In this document: in pieces, positions 13,802-27,334 of the stretch
Layout: every line of letters begins with the position of its first letter
How positions within the stretch are numbered: the first letter of the stretch is position 1
Assembly (NCBI GenBank): GCA_026874595.1
Contig: CM049308.1
Span: forward strand, 23,586,367-23,650,366
Source: Sipunculus nudus
Taxonomy: Eukaryota; Annelida; Sipuncula; Golfingiida; Sipunculidae
Length of the DNA stretch: 64,000 nucleotides
Direction of reading: 5' to 3'
Translations under genes and position numbers: made by a program
Notes under the pieces: model-generated
Seen by the model: the letters and a program-made list of their open reading frames with translations, nothing else
Database searches by the model: none
What the model was told of the DNA's origin: nothing

Positions 13802-14198
13802 AAACACGTGCGTGACGTCACTGTTGTAGAATCCTCCACAATGACACAGCAATTTTGCAGACGTACGCAGATCAGCTATATTTCTAGGCAAGGTAAAAAT
13901 AGACATCTGTAGCGCATTACGATGGCAATGAACTATACACAGAATTTTCCGGAAATTCGTCTCGCCTGGACTGACTGGAATGTATGGAATTACACGCATT
14001 CTCTCTCTAAGGGTACTACTTTTGGGGGGTGTTTGATAAACGTACCGCGTGGGTCGTTAGTGGAGCCAGAGTCATACAGTAGAAATCACTTCTGTGAGCG
14101 CGAGTGCGGTATTTGTTTCTTTTTTGTCAGCACGTGTCTTCATAGTTAACAGCTGTTATCTGTCTGCATACTTACAGTGCCACTGCATTGTTATAATG
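13802..14198. other. Non-coding, no feature seen
   Basis: Short open frames only. Nothing supported. Confidence 0.4.
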
Positions 14199-14600
14199 AT
14201 GTTAATAATAATAAGAAGAAGAATAGGAATAAGAAGAAGAAATAAAAGAAAAAAGAGAAGAAAACAGAGAAGAAGATATAAAAAAGAAAAAAAAAACAGA
14301 AAAAGAAGGAGCAGGGGACACAGAAGAAAAAAAAAAAAAAATCAAAGAAGCAAAAAAAAAAAAAAAAAAAAAAAAAAGGAGAAGATAAGGGAGAAATAGA
14401 AACAGAAGAAAATGAGGACAGAGAAGGATAAGTAAAGGAAAATAAGAAGAAGAAAGAAGAACCAGAAGAAACAGAAATAGAAGAAGAAGAAATAGAAAAA
14501 GAGAAGAAACTGAGGAGCAGGTAATGAAAGAAATGAAGAAAATAAGATATGAAAACAGAATCAGAAGGATACGAAAAATTGGACAAGGAAAGAAATGTAA
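14199..14600 (+). repeat. 400-bp polypurine (GAA/GAAA/A) tract
   Basis: Almost every base on the plus strand is a purine, in irregular AAG, GAA and A runs. The open frames on both strands across it are low-complexity Lys/Arg or Ser/Phe strings and are not treated as genes. Confidence 0.93.
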
Positions 14601-14934
14601 TAACCATATCACAATCTTCAATAATATTAGCTAACTCCAACTGAAAGTGTTACTCGAAGTCTTGGGCATAAGTTTATCTCTTCCTGGGTACTTAGAATAT
14701 TTAGTTTGTGTACGTAAATTTTATTTTTACTAATTTTCAAATATAAAATCAGTTGAGGGGACAGTTGTTACATATTCCATTAGACAGAAAGTGTTATGTT
14801 TAAGCTAAATTTTAGTTAATACGGGGGAAGAAGGGAAAAAGGAAAAATACATGGATTTTTAATTTGGGCGTTTTGATAAGGGATGGTACATTGAAGAGCA
14901 ATGCCTCTTTCCGGACATAAAGAATGACACAGAC

Positions 14935-15270
14935 ATGCTGGCGTCTTCATTTTAGCAATTCTAACAATTCTAAATGACCTGGTGTTATTTCACCGTTTAC
15001 ACATAATTCCGACATGCAACCTTTGAAAGCCGGGTTTTAGTCTACAGTTCCATGAGCATGTCGGAGAAACTGATAGAAATAAACCTACCAAGGTTCAATA
15101 GAGCGTGGGAATGAGACGCGAAAGTACTCCGAGGACAGCATGTAAGTAAGAGTCTATCTGCATGCGGAGAGAGTTTGGTGGCATGGGGAGGAGTATCGGC
15201 AAAGTTAACAGCGGAATAACACTTTTTCAGGACACGCCCAAATCCTCGGTTGTATTGTCTTTTCTCGTTT
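14935..15270 (+). repeat. Dispersed repeat, copy 1
   Basis: The segment aligns with 18950-19260. Shared blocks include GGAGAGAGTTTGGTGGCA, AGCGGAATAACACTT and TCTCGTTTC in the same order and orientation. Class unknown; no clear termini. Confidence 0.6.
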
Positions 15271-15395
15271 CACGCCCACTTTAGAGTTATACATGTTGTA
15301 ATCATGTAGAATATTTGTTTATGAGAGTTAATGTTGTTTACGAAAGTCGCTGGCCTACGTCATGCAAGTAACCAATTAAAAACTCTGGCGTCGAC

Positions 15396-15423
15396 GGCGC
15401 GCCAATGAATATCACTGACGTCA
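15396..15423. promoter_or_regulatory. GC palindrome, CCAAT box and CRE cluster
   Basis: Within 28 bp lie GGCGCGCC (15396-15403), an overlapping GCCAAT (15401-15406) and a consensus cAMP response element TGACGTCA (15416-15423). The surrounding 150 bp is GC-richer than its neighbourhood. This is a plausible promoter-type cluster, but no gene start could be tied to it. Confidence 0.3.
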
Positions 15424-16569
15424 TCCGGGACATCATCAATAGGGAATGCGAGATCACTCGTCTGCTAGAAAGCTGCAGGAGCACGACTGAGTACGTTTAC
15501 ACACCTTGCAGGGTTATATACCTTGTAGCCTCGTAGATATATCCCCTTACCAATGCCGTGAGGCACTAAATATAACGTTGTGATGTAAACATGATAACTG
15601 CCAACAGGTGCTAGCCAGCCACGTAGTTAAGGAAACACGCTACACGCAGACACTATTCGTTTGTGGTTTCTATGATGACGTGGACAGGCCATTTAAACGT
15701 CATACATCAAACAAAATGTATAATTGATGTATTTTATTTACATTAATCGTGTTTTAACTTCTATGCTACAGGATCCGTAGTCACGGTTTGATATAAGATG
15801 GCACTGATAAGGCCAAAAAATAAAGGTCTCGTACACTTTTTTCCATAAATTATTAATGTAATCGTTATATGGATTATAAGGGCCCCTCTTGTAATCACTG
15901 TGCCGTCTATCATGCCCATCATGCAGTGACGCATGTCTGAAAGATTAGACCGTTCTAAAATTCAGATGCAGGGATGATTCGGGCCCTATGGAATTTCAGG
16001 TCTGATATAAAGTCCCGTGAGGGGATTAGTTCTACACCTGTTAGAATTACAATATGACCCCCAGACAACCATCTGGTTAGTCTGTTCGCACACATTATCT
16101 AAAGAACCGTTCAAGCCATGAATGAGCATAATAACATTTCAGCCGTGGCCGAAATCTAGTGTCCTGGCGAGACAGCGAATTCTGAATTCCTTTCAAGCAC
16201 CTACCAAACATGAGAATATGTGCACTATCGAATTTCAGACCTATCTGAAATCCGTTATATATAGCTTCCAAGTAACGATCTTCGAATTCCTTCCATGCAC
16301 ATTATCTCAAATATTGTTCAAGCATTAACCGTGAAAATTGTATCGAAGACTAACACCCATGCATAAACGGATTTCAGACGAATCAAAACTGAGTATAGCC
16401 TCGAATTCTGCCACTTGGGGAACTGGCCATCAAGGGGCCCTAAATGAGGACCTTTGTGGAAAATTCTCTATTTAAGTTCAGAGACCGTCGCCTTATAAAA
16501 GGACATGTTATGACTTCTATATCAGTCCTAGTCTAGATAATATCAAAACCTGAAAACCAGAAGGCTTGT
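15424..16569. other. Non-coding, no feature seen
   Basis: No exon or repeat could be supported. Confidence 0.4.
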
Positions 16570-16841
16570 TACCTCCGCCAAAGGGGCGGGGTAATGTTTT
16601 TGCCGGCGTTTATTTGTTTGACTGTTAGCAACAATACTCAAAAAGTTATTAACGGATCTTGATGATATGATCAGGTTTGCTAGGCAATGATACAAGGAAC
16701 AATTGATTAAATTTGGGAGGTGATCTGGTTCACCATCTAGATCCAGGAATATTTTAAAGGAAAATGGAACATTTCTGACAATGCCTTATGGGGTAATGAG
16801 CTGCCTTGGTGGAGGTCAGCGCTCTCTGCGTGCTTTTCTAG
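16570..16841 (+). repeat. Widespread marine-invertebrate repeat with inverted ends
   Basis: It begins GTTACCTCCGCCAAAGG and ends CCTTGGTGGAGGTCAGCG...GTGCTTTTCTAGTT, so ACCTCCGCCAA and TTGGTGGAGGT form approximate inverted termini. The interior (CTCAAAAAGTTATTAACGGA, GGTGATCTGGTTCACCATCT) matches from memory a sequence common in marine invertebrate genomes. That identification is recollection, not a search. Confidence 0.6.
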
Positions 16842-17239
16842 TTATCACAATCAATTTTGTTTATCATATTTTGTTGCCTTCATTAATATTGAACAGTCAG
16901 TGTCACCTTTTCTTTAAAAATTCATGGTTGTAGCTGGGTCCATCAATGGCAAAACGTGTATGAATACATAACCACTTTAAAAGTCAAAGAAATAAATTTA
17001 CAAACCCAAGCTTGATAAAATCATTTAACCTCAAAACCAGAGCTATGATCATAATGTAAACCTCACCCGCTAAATACGTGTGAGGGATTCCTGGTATTAC
17101 GGCAAGGGAAACTAATTGGGAAAATATCCGATTAACGCGAATATGCTGAATCAGAAAAAGATAAAAACTGCTCCATTCTACACATGCTTCTGAGATTCTC
17201 GGCATTCCTGCCAGACTGGAGCACGCAGTTGGTCTTCAT

Positions 17240-17712
17240 CAGTGATGTAGGACTCTAGTCCGGAGACGAGTCCACTTTTTTAGGGACTCGGTCTGAAGGT
17301 CCTCGACTCGGACTCGTGCTCGGATTCTGAGGTAAGGACTCAAGAAATCAGGTCGAGTCCATCTCGAATCCAATAGAATACAGCTCTGTCACATATTATA
17401 AAGACTTACGTACATGTGAGAACTACAAACAGAATATTACAAAATAATACCACTATATATACCAAGCGTCGGGAGCCATAAATGTGATTAACCATTTTAG
17501 TAAAAAGGCATGTATGAATTACCTTAAAATTGTACATGAAAATCTGAAATTTCACTTTTATTTGCTTTTTTTCGGATATTTCTATTGGACTCGGAGTCAG
17601 ACCTGGACTCGGGTTCCAAATGACCCGGACTCGAAGATCAAGGAGTCGGACTTGGACTTGAGTGGCCTACACTCGGGCTTGCACTACAAGCGGGGACTCA
17701 CCAACCTCACTG
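17240..17712. mobile_element. hAT-like non-autonomous element with 8-bp duplication
   Basis: The 8-mer GTCTTCAT flanks the element on both sides (17232-17239 and 17713-17720). The termini are CAGTGATGTAGGACTC and the inverse of CAGTGAGGTTGGTGAGTCC, imperfect inverted repeats starting CAGTG. Both arms are packed with GACTCG/CGAGTC hexamers in opposite orientation. CAGTG-type ends with an 8-bp duplication are diagnostic of the hAT superfamily. No transposase, so a MITE. Confidence 0.88.
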
Positions 17713-17870
17713 GTCTTCATCAAAAGATTTTTTGACAATTTCCCTGATCACAGAATAAACATTTTTTTATTGTTGTTAAAACCATCATGATGTATTAATT
17801 ATTGTTTAATTATATAAAAAATCTAGTTGGTTTTAATACTTTTCATGAAACTCTATAACATTCTATGAGA

Positions 17871-18160
17871 TGATCGATTATTAATTGGTTATTTTATGTA
17901 CCTTCTATAATACCGTGAAATGTGCTGCACATAGAAGTATACTTAAAATAATATCCAAGTGAATTCTGTCTAACTCGTACATTACACTGAAAGGTCAGGG
18001 CCATGGCCGGGTTGTTGACACTTATTCGTAACACAAGGTTAGTGCTGTTTCCTGTCTTATGCCCCGCCATTCGATATGTCTTACAGAACAAAAATACTTT
18101 ATCTATGTAATATAATATAATTATATGATCGATTGAACAAAAATACAATCGATTTAATAT
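17871..18160 (+). repeat. Dispersed repeat with ATCGATT ends, copy 1
   Basis: Shares order and orientation with 39705-40010: GATCGATTATTAATTGGTTA near the left end, TTACCTTCTAT, CTGGAAGGTCA or CTGAAAGGTCA, GTTGTTGA, and CAATCGATTTAAT at the right end. ATCGATTA and AATCGAT at the ends suggest short inverted termini. Class not assigned. Confidence 0.6.
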
Positions 18161-18949
18161 ATTATATAAAAAAGACCAATCATTGAGGTAATATTATTGA
18201 AAAAGGATTGAAATAAATCCTTTATAGTCTGATCAAGTTAATATCCCATATGGCCTAAAATCCAAGGGCTAGGACTGTTATATGAATATTGCTGGCTAAG
18301 CTGGTTAAGAGTACAGAAATATATTCATCACAGCAGATCATAAAACACTCAAATCATAACTCTATCTTTCTAGAGCTTTGTGGCTTCTTCCTCTCTGCGT
18401 GACCTGAACAGGCAACTCGGTGAATGTTAGACAGAACCTAAAAACAAACGTTATGAGGTCTCAATTAAGACCACAGGTTATGACCCCTGTTCTTTTTCCT
18501 AGCCCGGTCTCAAAAAACTAAAATCTAGATAATTTTAAATCAAGAGACCCAGGGGAATAACTCATCAAATCATCAAACTGTGTGAAATACTGAATGTCCT
18601 GGGAGACGTCGGTAATAAAATGATTCATTCTAATAAGTGTATTTCAGTTCGTACTTATTCAGTTCCAAAAACTCTGAGGAATAGTTTTCCCCGATATGAA
18701 ATCTGGCGTGTTGATATTTTTGACTTACTAAGGCAAAGGTGGTCTTGCTAGCGGAAAATACATGATCACAGATTTTATAAAATTCTGCACATGCATTTCT
18801 CTCCGTAATTTCATTATGGTAGCTGCAGTTGCCTCTATGATATTCGGTAACAGACGGTGAACGGCATCCGCATCATAGAGAGAACTAAAATTAATTCATG
18901 GTTATGCACTGCCTTCCCCTCCGTGGCACCTTAAGGCCATGCATGGGCC
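18161..18949. other. Non-coding, no feature seen
   Basis: Nothing could be supported. Confidence 0.4.
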
Positions 18950-19260
18950 CAATTTAAAATGATTTTATGAAGAAATATAAATCCTATTGAAGAGACAAGC
19001 GGTATACCAATAATTTCAACATACGACTTGTAACATCCGGGGATTAGTGTGACCGTAAATTGTGAACCTTGGAAAAACAAACCTATTAGGGTTTGATAAG
19101 GGCCGAAATAACTCCTAGTATAGCATCCAGGCGAGAACCTATTTGTGGAGAGAGTTTGGTGGCAAGGCAACGTTTAAAGCGGAATAACACTTCTTTCGGA
19201 CCAGACCCCATCCTCAATTTTTTAACAGATGTTTGCTCTCGTTTCTAACTGTATCCTTGT
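18950..19260 (+). repeat. Dispersed repeat, copy 2
   Basis: Second copy of the repeat at 14935-15270, about 4 kb away in the same orientation. The best-conserved block is GGAGAGAGTTTGGTGGCA. Confidence 0.6.
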
Positions 19261-22200
19261 GTACATGCTATATTTATTGCTATCTTTGGCAGAGCGACCG
19301 GTTCTTTCTGTCTCCCGTAATACCTTACGCTGATGAAGCGGATCTGTGTCTCTCTGTGCCTGGCGAGGTATATAGTGAAACAACACAGGCTGCCAAACAA
19401 TTACTGCTCACCTTTCCGCATTCTGCCAAACAGAATAACAGCCGTTTTTGTAAGTTTGGTTCACCTTGATTGTCTCCTTACATAAATCCACAACGTGCAC
19501 GTATATAGTCGCGCCTAAATTACAGTTGTTGTGTCGATTGTGTCGATTACCTTGATGACTGTTTTTTTTTCATTTATTCTTGAGGCTGCAAAATTACATC
19601 AATGGTTTCAGTATCTCAGCTGTGCTTACATCAGGTGTCCGAAACCTGGTGTGTTTAATGATTATAACGCCACCTGGATTTTTTTGGTCTCAATTGTGGT
19701 TTCACCTAGTGTGATCTATAAGGTAAAATTAACCAAATTATACTTTAGGATAACTTGTTTACGTGATAACTTATATTTTGGCTTCAAAATTTTGACAAAA
19801 GGTGCAAAAAAGTTCCAAGATCAGTTTGAAAACTTGTGACCTTGACTCTGGTCTTATTCTTTTCTTGTACAACCTGTAAAGACCAGTAATGACTGGATTC
19901 AGTCTTCTTATATGTTGTGACCCATCACGTAAAGAAGAATCCTTTTGACTTCGGTTTCAGGAAGTCAGAGACCAAGATCACATCTGTAGTTAATCCCAAT
20001 TTGGCTTCAGATGATACAGTTCCTGTTGTGAAAGTTGTTAAAAAATGTTATACGAGTCAGCTTAGAGTCATGCCCCATTGGCATCCAAAAATATGTAAAG
20101 TACGTTCTACTTTGCGTAATTAATTATTTTTGAAATAATAGCCTACCTTATGTAATTTTTCTGTAAACATTTTAAAGAGACATTTTATGAGAAACTAGAC
20201 TATTCTGTAGTGACATCCTACCACCAGTCTATGAAATGGGCATGACAGGGATATGGTGATGACGTCATAATAAACGTTAAGCACGAAATAGGCAACCCTA
20301 TTCACGGGACCAATAAACAAGCTGCCGAAGCCTGTTTACAGTAAAACTTCAATGGTCATTTGTTAGAGATGCAATTGACCACGGATTTATATGAAACAAG
20401 TCAACCAGGCCGTAAAGTGAATAATTTTTATATCATAAGCAGGTAGAGTAACCAAAATCACGCATTTTCTTCTTTTTGCAATTGGTGCAAATTTTGTTTG
20501 GCAAGTTTGTCTAACCTGGAGATAATCGCGTAAAACCGGTCGGACGGGGGTAGTGGACGGACTCTACCCGGAACCTCAAGACTAACCGTGAATACGCGTA
20601 GATCAATTAACATTCAAATTGAATACTGAGAGGTTACCATTCAATGCGCTATGGTGGCCGTCCATACCATTGTTACGATATCGGTTGCTAAGATATCCGG
20701 ACGTATGAGAATATAAATAACACGTGGCTTTAATCAACGTTTCCTTTTAATCTCTTGGACAAAAAATGTCTGTCATGACTTGAGTTCGTTCTAGCATGGG
20801 GTTCTAATATAACACCAATAGTATGCACATAATATAGATTTTGTTGACATGATATGACTAAATACCTAAATTGCATTTTCAATAACAATAAGATCACGAA
20901 ATATAATCTGTGAAAGATATCAAGGGAAGCAACTCGGAGGGCCGTCTCGTTTGTCCGACAAGATTCCGGCTTCATTCAATCAGCAACTGCCAACCGCACC
21001 CTAATGATATTGCCTTTAGGAATAACTCGAAACAGTAATTTGAAAGAATATTTTCGGATAACTGTTATTTTGACCAACCCTTTAACGGAACTTGCCGTCT
21101 CGTGAATGCCTGTCTCTCCGTTACTAGTCATTTCTTGGTCATGCAATTTTGCACAGTATGGCAACATCTATATGAGCATTTGAGCATAAATGTACCTATA
21201 TATTATTTAAAGCGCATAACTTGATAATAATTTATGTTGATTCTAATAATTATTAAAATAACACCAGGTATGTCAGAGTCACGAATGTTTTATCCTCAAG
21301 CCACATCGGACCGGCCAAAGCTTCATGAGGTGTCAAGATAAGCGGATTGTCGAGTACATTAGACAGCTCAGCCTGGTCGCAAGCTTTGAACACGGGAGTG
21401 CTCTCTCCTTCTATATTAAACCTTCGTAGTGTTGACCACGCTTATTGGCCGACAAAAATCAACAACCATGTTGGGTGTCCAGTTTTGCTTGTGTTACCAC
21501 ATACAGCCACTCGGCACAGTGTATTCCCCGGTTGGGTGATATAACAAGTATATCTTTTACCCTTCCAGTCACTTATTGAAAACCATCTGATTGATAATTT
21601 CATCAGTGATAGATTTCAAATAATTCTATATAAAAACCTTGTGAGAAAAGTCTCGAAAAAAGGACACAAGCTTTACACCTGGTGGCTAGTTCACACCTGA
21701 CATGATCACGTTGCTGATTTAGGATGCCGGATTTATTTGTTTCAATTTCTGGTGAATTCAATACATTACTAAAATTTATACCACCTAAGTTTAGTTCAGA
21801 GGGACTAAATTTGCGTTAATAAAGAGAGTTTACCAGAACCTCTCTGAATATTAAGTCTGTACGGGTTTTATTGTAACGATCTGTGTTAGTTAGGCATCTC
21901 ACTGTGAGATTTAGTCAAACAAAAGATCAAAGGTTCTTACATTCATTCTGTTTGAAACTATGCATGCAGGAGGGCAGGTAACAGTTTTGGCCAACAAAAT
22001 TTGTGCTTCTTGTGATCCTGATGGTGCAAACTTAAAATAAAGGGGGATAAAGCCTTCTGACTGACAGTTTACCATTATTAATGGTATTGATATATTGAAA
22101 TAATTCACTCTAATTCGCACCCATTTAATTATTTATCCATTCACATCTAATTATGTACAAAAGTTAATTACGGTTGTAGTGTGCAACATTCTCTTGAGTT

Positions 22201-22589
22201 TATACATTTATACATTTTAAATTTCTCATGGGGTCATTTGTGTATGTTTACTAATACAATCTTGTGCATGCGCGACAACTACCAAACAAGAAGAGACATG
22301 ATAGAAGAAACAGACACCGTCTGGCGCTTGAAAAATCTTGATCTGTGAGGTTGCGCTGTACGGCCACCAGGTGGCGTTAGCTATATGTTTATGTTAAGTA
22401 CTACTGATCGCGCCCGATGCAACTTTATTTCCACTCATGTACAGGAGTTAGCAAACGGTTTCAGGAAGGAGTATTGGCAGATACGATTATAATTTAAGAA
22501 CAACACACTATACTGCATACTGCATGTATATTAAATATACCTTAAATATGAGTAGGTCCCTTTAAAGTTATCTGGCTGTTACAAGACAA

Positions 22590-22626
22590 TTGGGGGTGGG
22601 GGGGGGGGGGGGGTGGGGGGTGGGGG
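22590..22626 (+). repeat. G-run cluster, quadruplex-prone
   Basis: A series of G runs of 5 to 16 separated by single T bases, which meets the G4 pattern several times over. Confidence 0.9.
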
Positions 22627-23366
22627 GTCGATGATATTTCCATAAAAAAAATGTTTGTTTTATAAATCAGTCAACGTAGCATTCTGCACAAAAAAAGGTT
22701 AAGCTACATACCGGCTCTAATCAATTTTAGCATTTGAAAATGAAATAACAGCAGAAAATTGAGAATTATTTATTAAATTCAAGGAGTAAAAAGTGTACAG
22801 TTCAGGAATATACTCATACTGTGATACATAATCAATTTCATTGCTTTTCCGAACTAACTGATCTTGGTTTTCATTGTACCGACGTGCACAGACTGCTAAA
22901 CATTAGAAGTGTGTCAGGGAAAGTAAAATGTCAAAGTCATTTGAAAAAATGACACCTATCGTATACACTCAAAATACACGTGTTCCAACATATCTGGCAG
23001 ACTCGCACGGCCTTCATGTGCAATGTTGGTCGTATACTATACGCAGGCTTCCTGTGAAAGGTTACTATCACGTGAAACACTTAGGGTCAAAGGTAAAGGA
23101 CGTGACACGCCTCGAATTAAAGGTCAAGGGTGTTTAACAACATGCTGACTATATGCTATACTGCTAAATTACCACCTGGAACATTCTGTGAACAAATAAT
23201 AAGTTGATACATGGTTTGCCCAAAGCATGTTTATATCTTCTCCATAACCTGTATGTTCTATGTTCATAACTTGCTATTTATATTCAATTATAATTGTAAT
23301 GAGAGTTGTCATAGTGTCATTCAACACCTCAGTAATATTAATCCACACCACACAACATGATAAAAC

Positions 23367-23392
23367 CAAAAAAAAAAAAAAAAAAAAAAAAA
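23367..23392 (+). repeat. Poly(A) tract
   Basis: An uninterrupted A run of about 24-26 bases. Confidence 0.9.
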
Positions 23393-23674
23393 CCAAGGTA
23401 AATACTTTCAGTTTCCTGCTTAGGAAACTCGTTCATCTGTCATATTTGTAGTATGATCACTATATCACTGCTTTTTACTCTGCGCGACTCTCTTAAAAAT
23501 GTGATTGGAATTTGATATATAAATAACAGACTTTAAACCGATCATATAGAGCAAAATGCTTTAAGATTAAAACGACCTACACAACTGTTCAAAATTATTA
23601 AGTAACAGTTACCAACATTCATCCAAACACCCGAAAACATATAATATATAGTCGCCTTGACCTGTAGAGACATT

Positions 23675-23726
<52 letters not shown>

Positions 23727-23737
23727 GGGGGGGGGGA
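23675..23737 (+). repeat. (GA)n followed by a G-run
   Basis: About 20 GA dinucleotides run directly into about 20 consecutive G, a wholly purine tract on the plus strand. Confidence 0.93.
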
Positions 23738-24193
23738 TAGCCGCTACAGACACGTGTATAGAAGAAGACGTGTATAGTTACCGGGGTTTTGAGATTCCTC
23801 TTTTACTGAAGCTAAAGGGTACTGTTTTACCCATGTCTCTCCTTCCGTTTTTATTTGTTTTTCTGACTTTGATCTGTTGGTGTACAATAAAGCTGACAAA
23901 ATTATGGATGTATTTTCATGTTAATTACGTATAGATACGTAAATTTACGCTCTAATTTACAAGAAAACCTGGATACGAATATGTACGACCTAACAAATGT
24001 TTGTATGTGGATGGGTTTTAAAAGGGGTTGTGTATTTACAGCGTATGTCTACGTCTCTCATTTTATGACTTCAGACTTCAATATGTTTTGATCCAGACAT
24101 CGGACAAGGTTCAGTTACCGATCTGATCCCAGCACGTGAACACCAAACACCTGTGTGTGATTCTTTTGTAGATTGTATGACTCATCCGTTGTT

Positions 24194-24197
<4 letters not shown>

Positions 24198-24249
<52 letters not shown>
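24198..24249. repeat. (AT)n microsatellite
   Basis: About 26 uninterrupted AT dinucleotides. Confidence 0.95.
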
Positions 24250-24253
<4 letters not shown>

Positions 24254-25078
24254 AAAAGATTGAGAGAAAGAGACAGACACACACATACATACAAACATGA
24301 ATACACTTTTTTTCTATAATTAGGTCCACATTCAGTTACATAAATAATTAAATATTCATAGTATTACGTAGTAATAAATACATATTTGTACATACAAGTC
24401 TACACAAATATATGGTCTTCACGTCATATTTTCTCAGTATTATACAAACATACATACATATATATTAACATTCCAACATAAATATATGAAGACATACATA
24501 TATATATATATTCCATACATTAATATATTACCCTACTTGCTTCACTTCATATTATTTATGAGACAAAATGTTTGTTATATTTGCGCCAAGGTGTTATATA
24601 TTTTGATCGTCATTTTATGGTAGGATTGTCTATAAGCAACCTGACCCAAAACATTGTAAAAGGCCTTTTTTATGAAAGTTTATTAGAGCTAACAAATCAA
24701 GGAAGAATCCTTTAATTTTAAAAGTAATCTTAATAAAAATATGTCTGTGTGAGATATGGTAATCGCTTATTACCTTGAAGAGCGTGAGTAATTCACCGAT
24801 ATTAGGGACCGTCTTTGTTCTGACGTTCAGAGCTGACTTGTGATGCAATGATCAAGTTGGTGAATCGTGACACACACCCGTCTCTCCGCTTGGATGAATA
24901 TAGTTTGATAGGGATCGTGGAAATATTCAGCGGAGGTATACATGCGGTTTTAAACTTCTTTCTTTTTTTCATGCTTAATCCCATTAACAAAAGGGAATCA
25001 TAAGTATATATGAATAAGCTGTCAAATAAGTTTACAAAAAATTATTAAGCATCCACATAAAAAGTACAAACTAAATAC

Positions 25079-25258
25079 AATGAAACCTCCAAATTACGGC
25101 CGCCTATAAAACGTCGATGAAGTAGTCGCATTTTCGTGGTGGATGTCTAAGCGAGGTCTGATATGAAGAGCATAAAAATTTAATTAGGACCATGAAAAGT
25201 GGTCGTTATTTCGTGGTGGTCGCTAAACCGAGTTCGTCGTTGGGCGAGGTTAATTTAA
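25079..25258 (+). mobile_element. pogo/Tigger-like transposon remnant
   Basis: Starts CAATGAAACCTCCAAATTAC, one base from the CAGTGAAACCTC end at 12409, and contains GTCGCATTTTCGTGGTGG and GTCGTTATTTCGTGGTGG blocks. The presumed right end, GGGCGAGGTTAATTTAA, is degenerate, and no duplication could be read with confidence. Confidence 0.5.
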
Positions 25259-27313
25259 CGGTGTCTAGTTATTTTTAAACATTATAAACTATATGACTGA
25301 GCATATAAATGTAATGTTAAATAAAAATAAAATGGACCCGAAAGATGTCGCTGAAACAAAACCAACTAATATGTTTACGTAAATACCAATAAAACATTTC
25401 GAATGCGTAATACATATAGGTAAGGTTCTGTGTCACATATTTGCCTGTACATGTTTAAGGTTTATCACCGTAAAAAACAGCAAATCATTTTAAATGCGCA
25501 ATGTTATTGAGGTTCTGTGACAGTACACGTGTCTGTTTATAGCGTGTTTGTGTTTGGTTTCAGGCTGACCTAAGTGCACTAGTATACATATACTTGATCT
25601 GGCCACCGGACACAACAGGAGGTTGATCACCTTTTGTAAGCACTCAACGGTAAATATATATACGCTGACAGGAGCGTATAATAATCATTTCACAATTTGT
25701 ACAGACAGCATGCAATGGCGCGAATCATCTGAGTGCATGGGATCTGGAGTTTTTTTTAAACTAAATAATATAAGGGCTGCATCAAGATATCTTAAAGTCT
25801 AGTAGAATAAAATTTACCAGCCAATATTATAGTATTTTTTTCTCTTGATACAAATTTTGTACCAAGACTGCTGATAGTTTTTCACTGAAAGTTTTCTGAC
25901 TATTTAAAAGTATTCCAACAGTTGGGTCAAACACTCGGTAGGATCTACTAAGTCGATAGTAATGGGACATATTCCGATATCTGCAATAAAAACAAAAGTC
26001 TTGCCACACACAGGATGTTTGGTTTCGTTTATAGCAACTGGTTATAGCATGTTTTACAAGGGGGGGGGGGCTCCAAAATATTTCAACACTTTCAACAGAG
26101 GCATCTTGCGGCAAGTCAGACGAACCATATTTGCATGATAAAATTTGTAATGTCCATGTTTGCTTAACAGGTCACATGATGTTATTTTTTTCAAAATTTC
26201 AAATGATTAAACCTACTAGGGTGGTCGTGTGGATATAACATATATTATAAATGCCCGCCCGCCTGTGTATAAATATGAGGAGTTTTATTCACAAAGGCTT
26301 CATATTCGCGATTATTTACCTTTCGTGAATATTGCAAATTTGAAAACCTCGCGAAAAAATCACCAACAACTGTATAAGGATGCTGTAACGACTAAGTGTG
26401 AAATGTTAAAAAGTTTCAGTGCCTACTACATTGAAAGATAAACATGTATTGCACCTGACTTCGGTAACCCATTTTATGTATAGGCTAACGTGTATACGGA
26501 GCTCGAACTACTTGCATATTTGCAGGTGGGTTGTGAGTTTTACTCTTGGTGCGTCGTGAGTAAAAGAAAGAAACAGCTGAGATCAGAAGATACCTTATTC
26601 CAATTGAAGCCCCTCCAAAAAGCATACTGACGACTCCATTTAGTAGATATTTAATTTGCATCTATAATAAAATTTATATTTCAAACTAAGGCCTGCATGA
26701 TTATCATCCCCTAAACATTACCCGAACTTTGGACAGTTGTGTATCGCAGAAAAATATAAACCTGTACCATAAGACTAACTTTAAGGAAAGGGAGGTTAGT
26801 ACTAAAAATTTAACCTTTATGTTTGGTTACTATAGTCCGTGCAATCAATGGGGGCCCATTGAAATTTGACGGTTATTCTATCATACTTAAATATGATCAC
26901 ACAGTTTGACACTAACGTTTATGAGGAAGTATAAAGGCTAAATGCAAGAGGGAAATTTCATGACAGAAACCATTTATTTTTTTCAATCATCTGGTTCTTC
27001 TATGTCTTGCTGCCATGCAATTGATAGGCCTATGAAGTCTGCCATAAGTTGTCAACCTCCCTTTGATAATTTCATTTTTTAAATATTTATAACTATAAAA
27101 AAATCAGTAGCCTTAAATGTGTGTGTGTGTGTTTTTTTCTCTCTGATATAATATCAGTAGTAATTAAGTTCTTACATTATCACATTAAAACAATATAATA
27201 ATGTATGTTTTGGGTTTAATTCCAGTTAATACGGCTTATTTCTTCTTCCTTCATCGCAACTCACATCTTTATACTGATCAATCATTGATGAAAATATTAA
27301 TAAATCTCAATGT

Positions 27314-27334
27314 CCCCCCCCCCCCCCCCCCCCC
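27314..27334 (+). repeat. Poly(C) tract
   Basis: About 21 consecutive C. Confidence 0.9.

Noticed and set aside
14191-14640. Open frames of up to 149 codons on the minus strand
   Set aside because: They are translations of the polypurine/polypyrimidine tract, Ser/Phe strings with no splice or domain support.
19293-19367. 25-codon plus-strand exon-like stretch (SDRFFLSPVIPY...) with AG and GT borders
   Set aside because: Isolated, weak donor, no family resemblance and no partner exons nearby.
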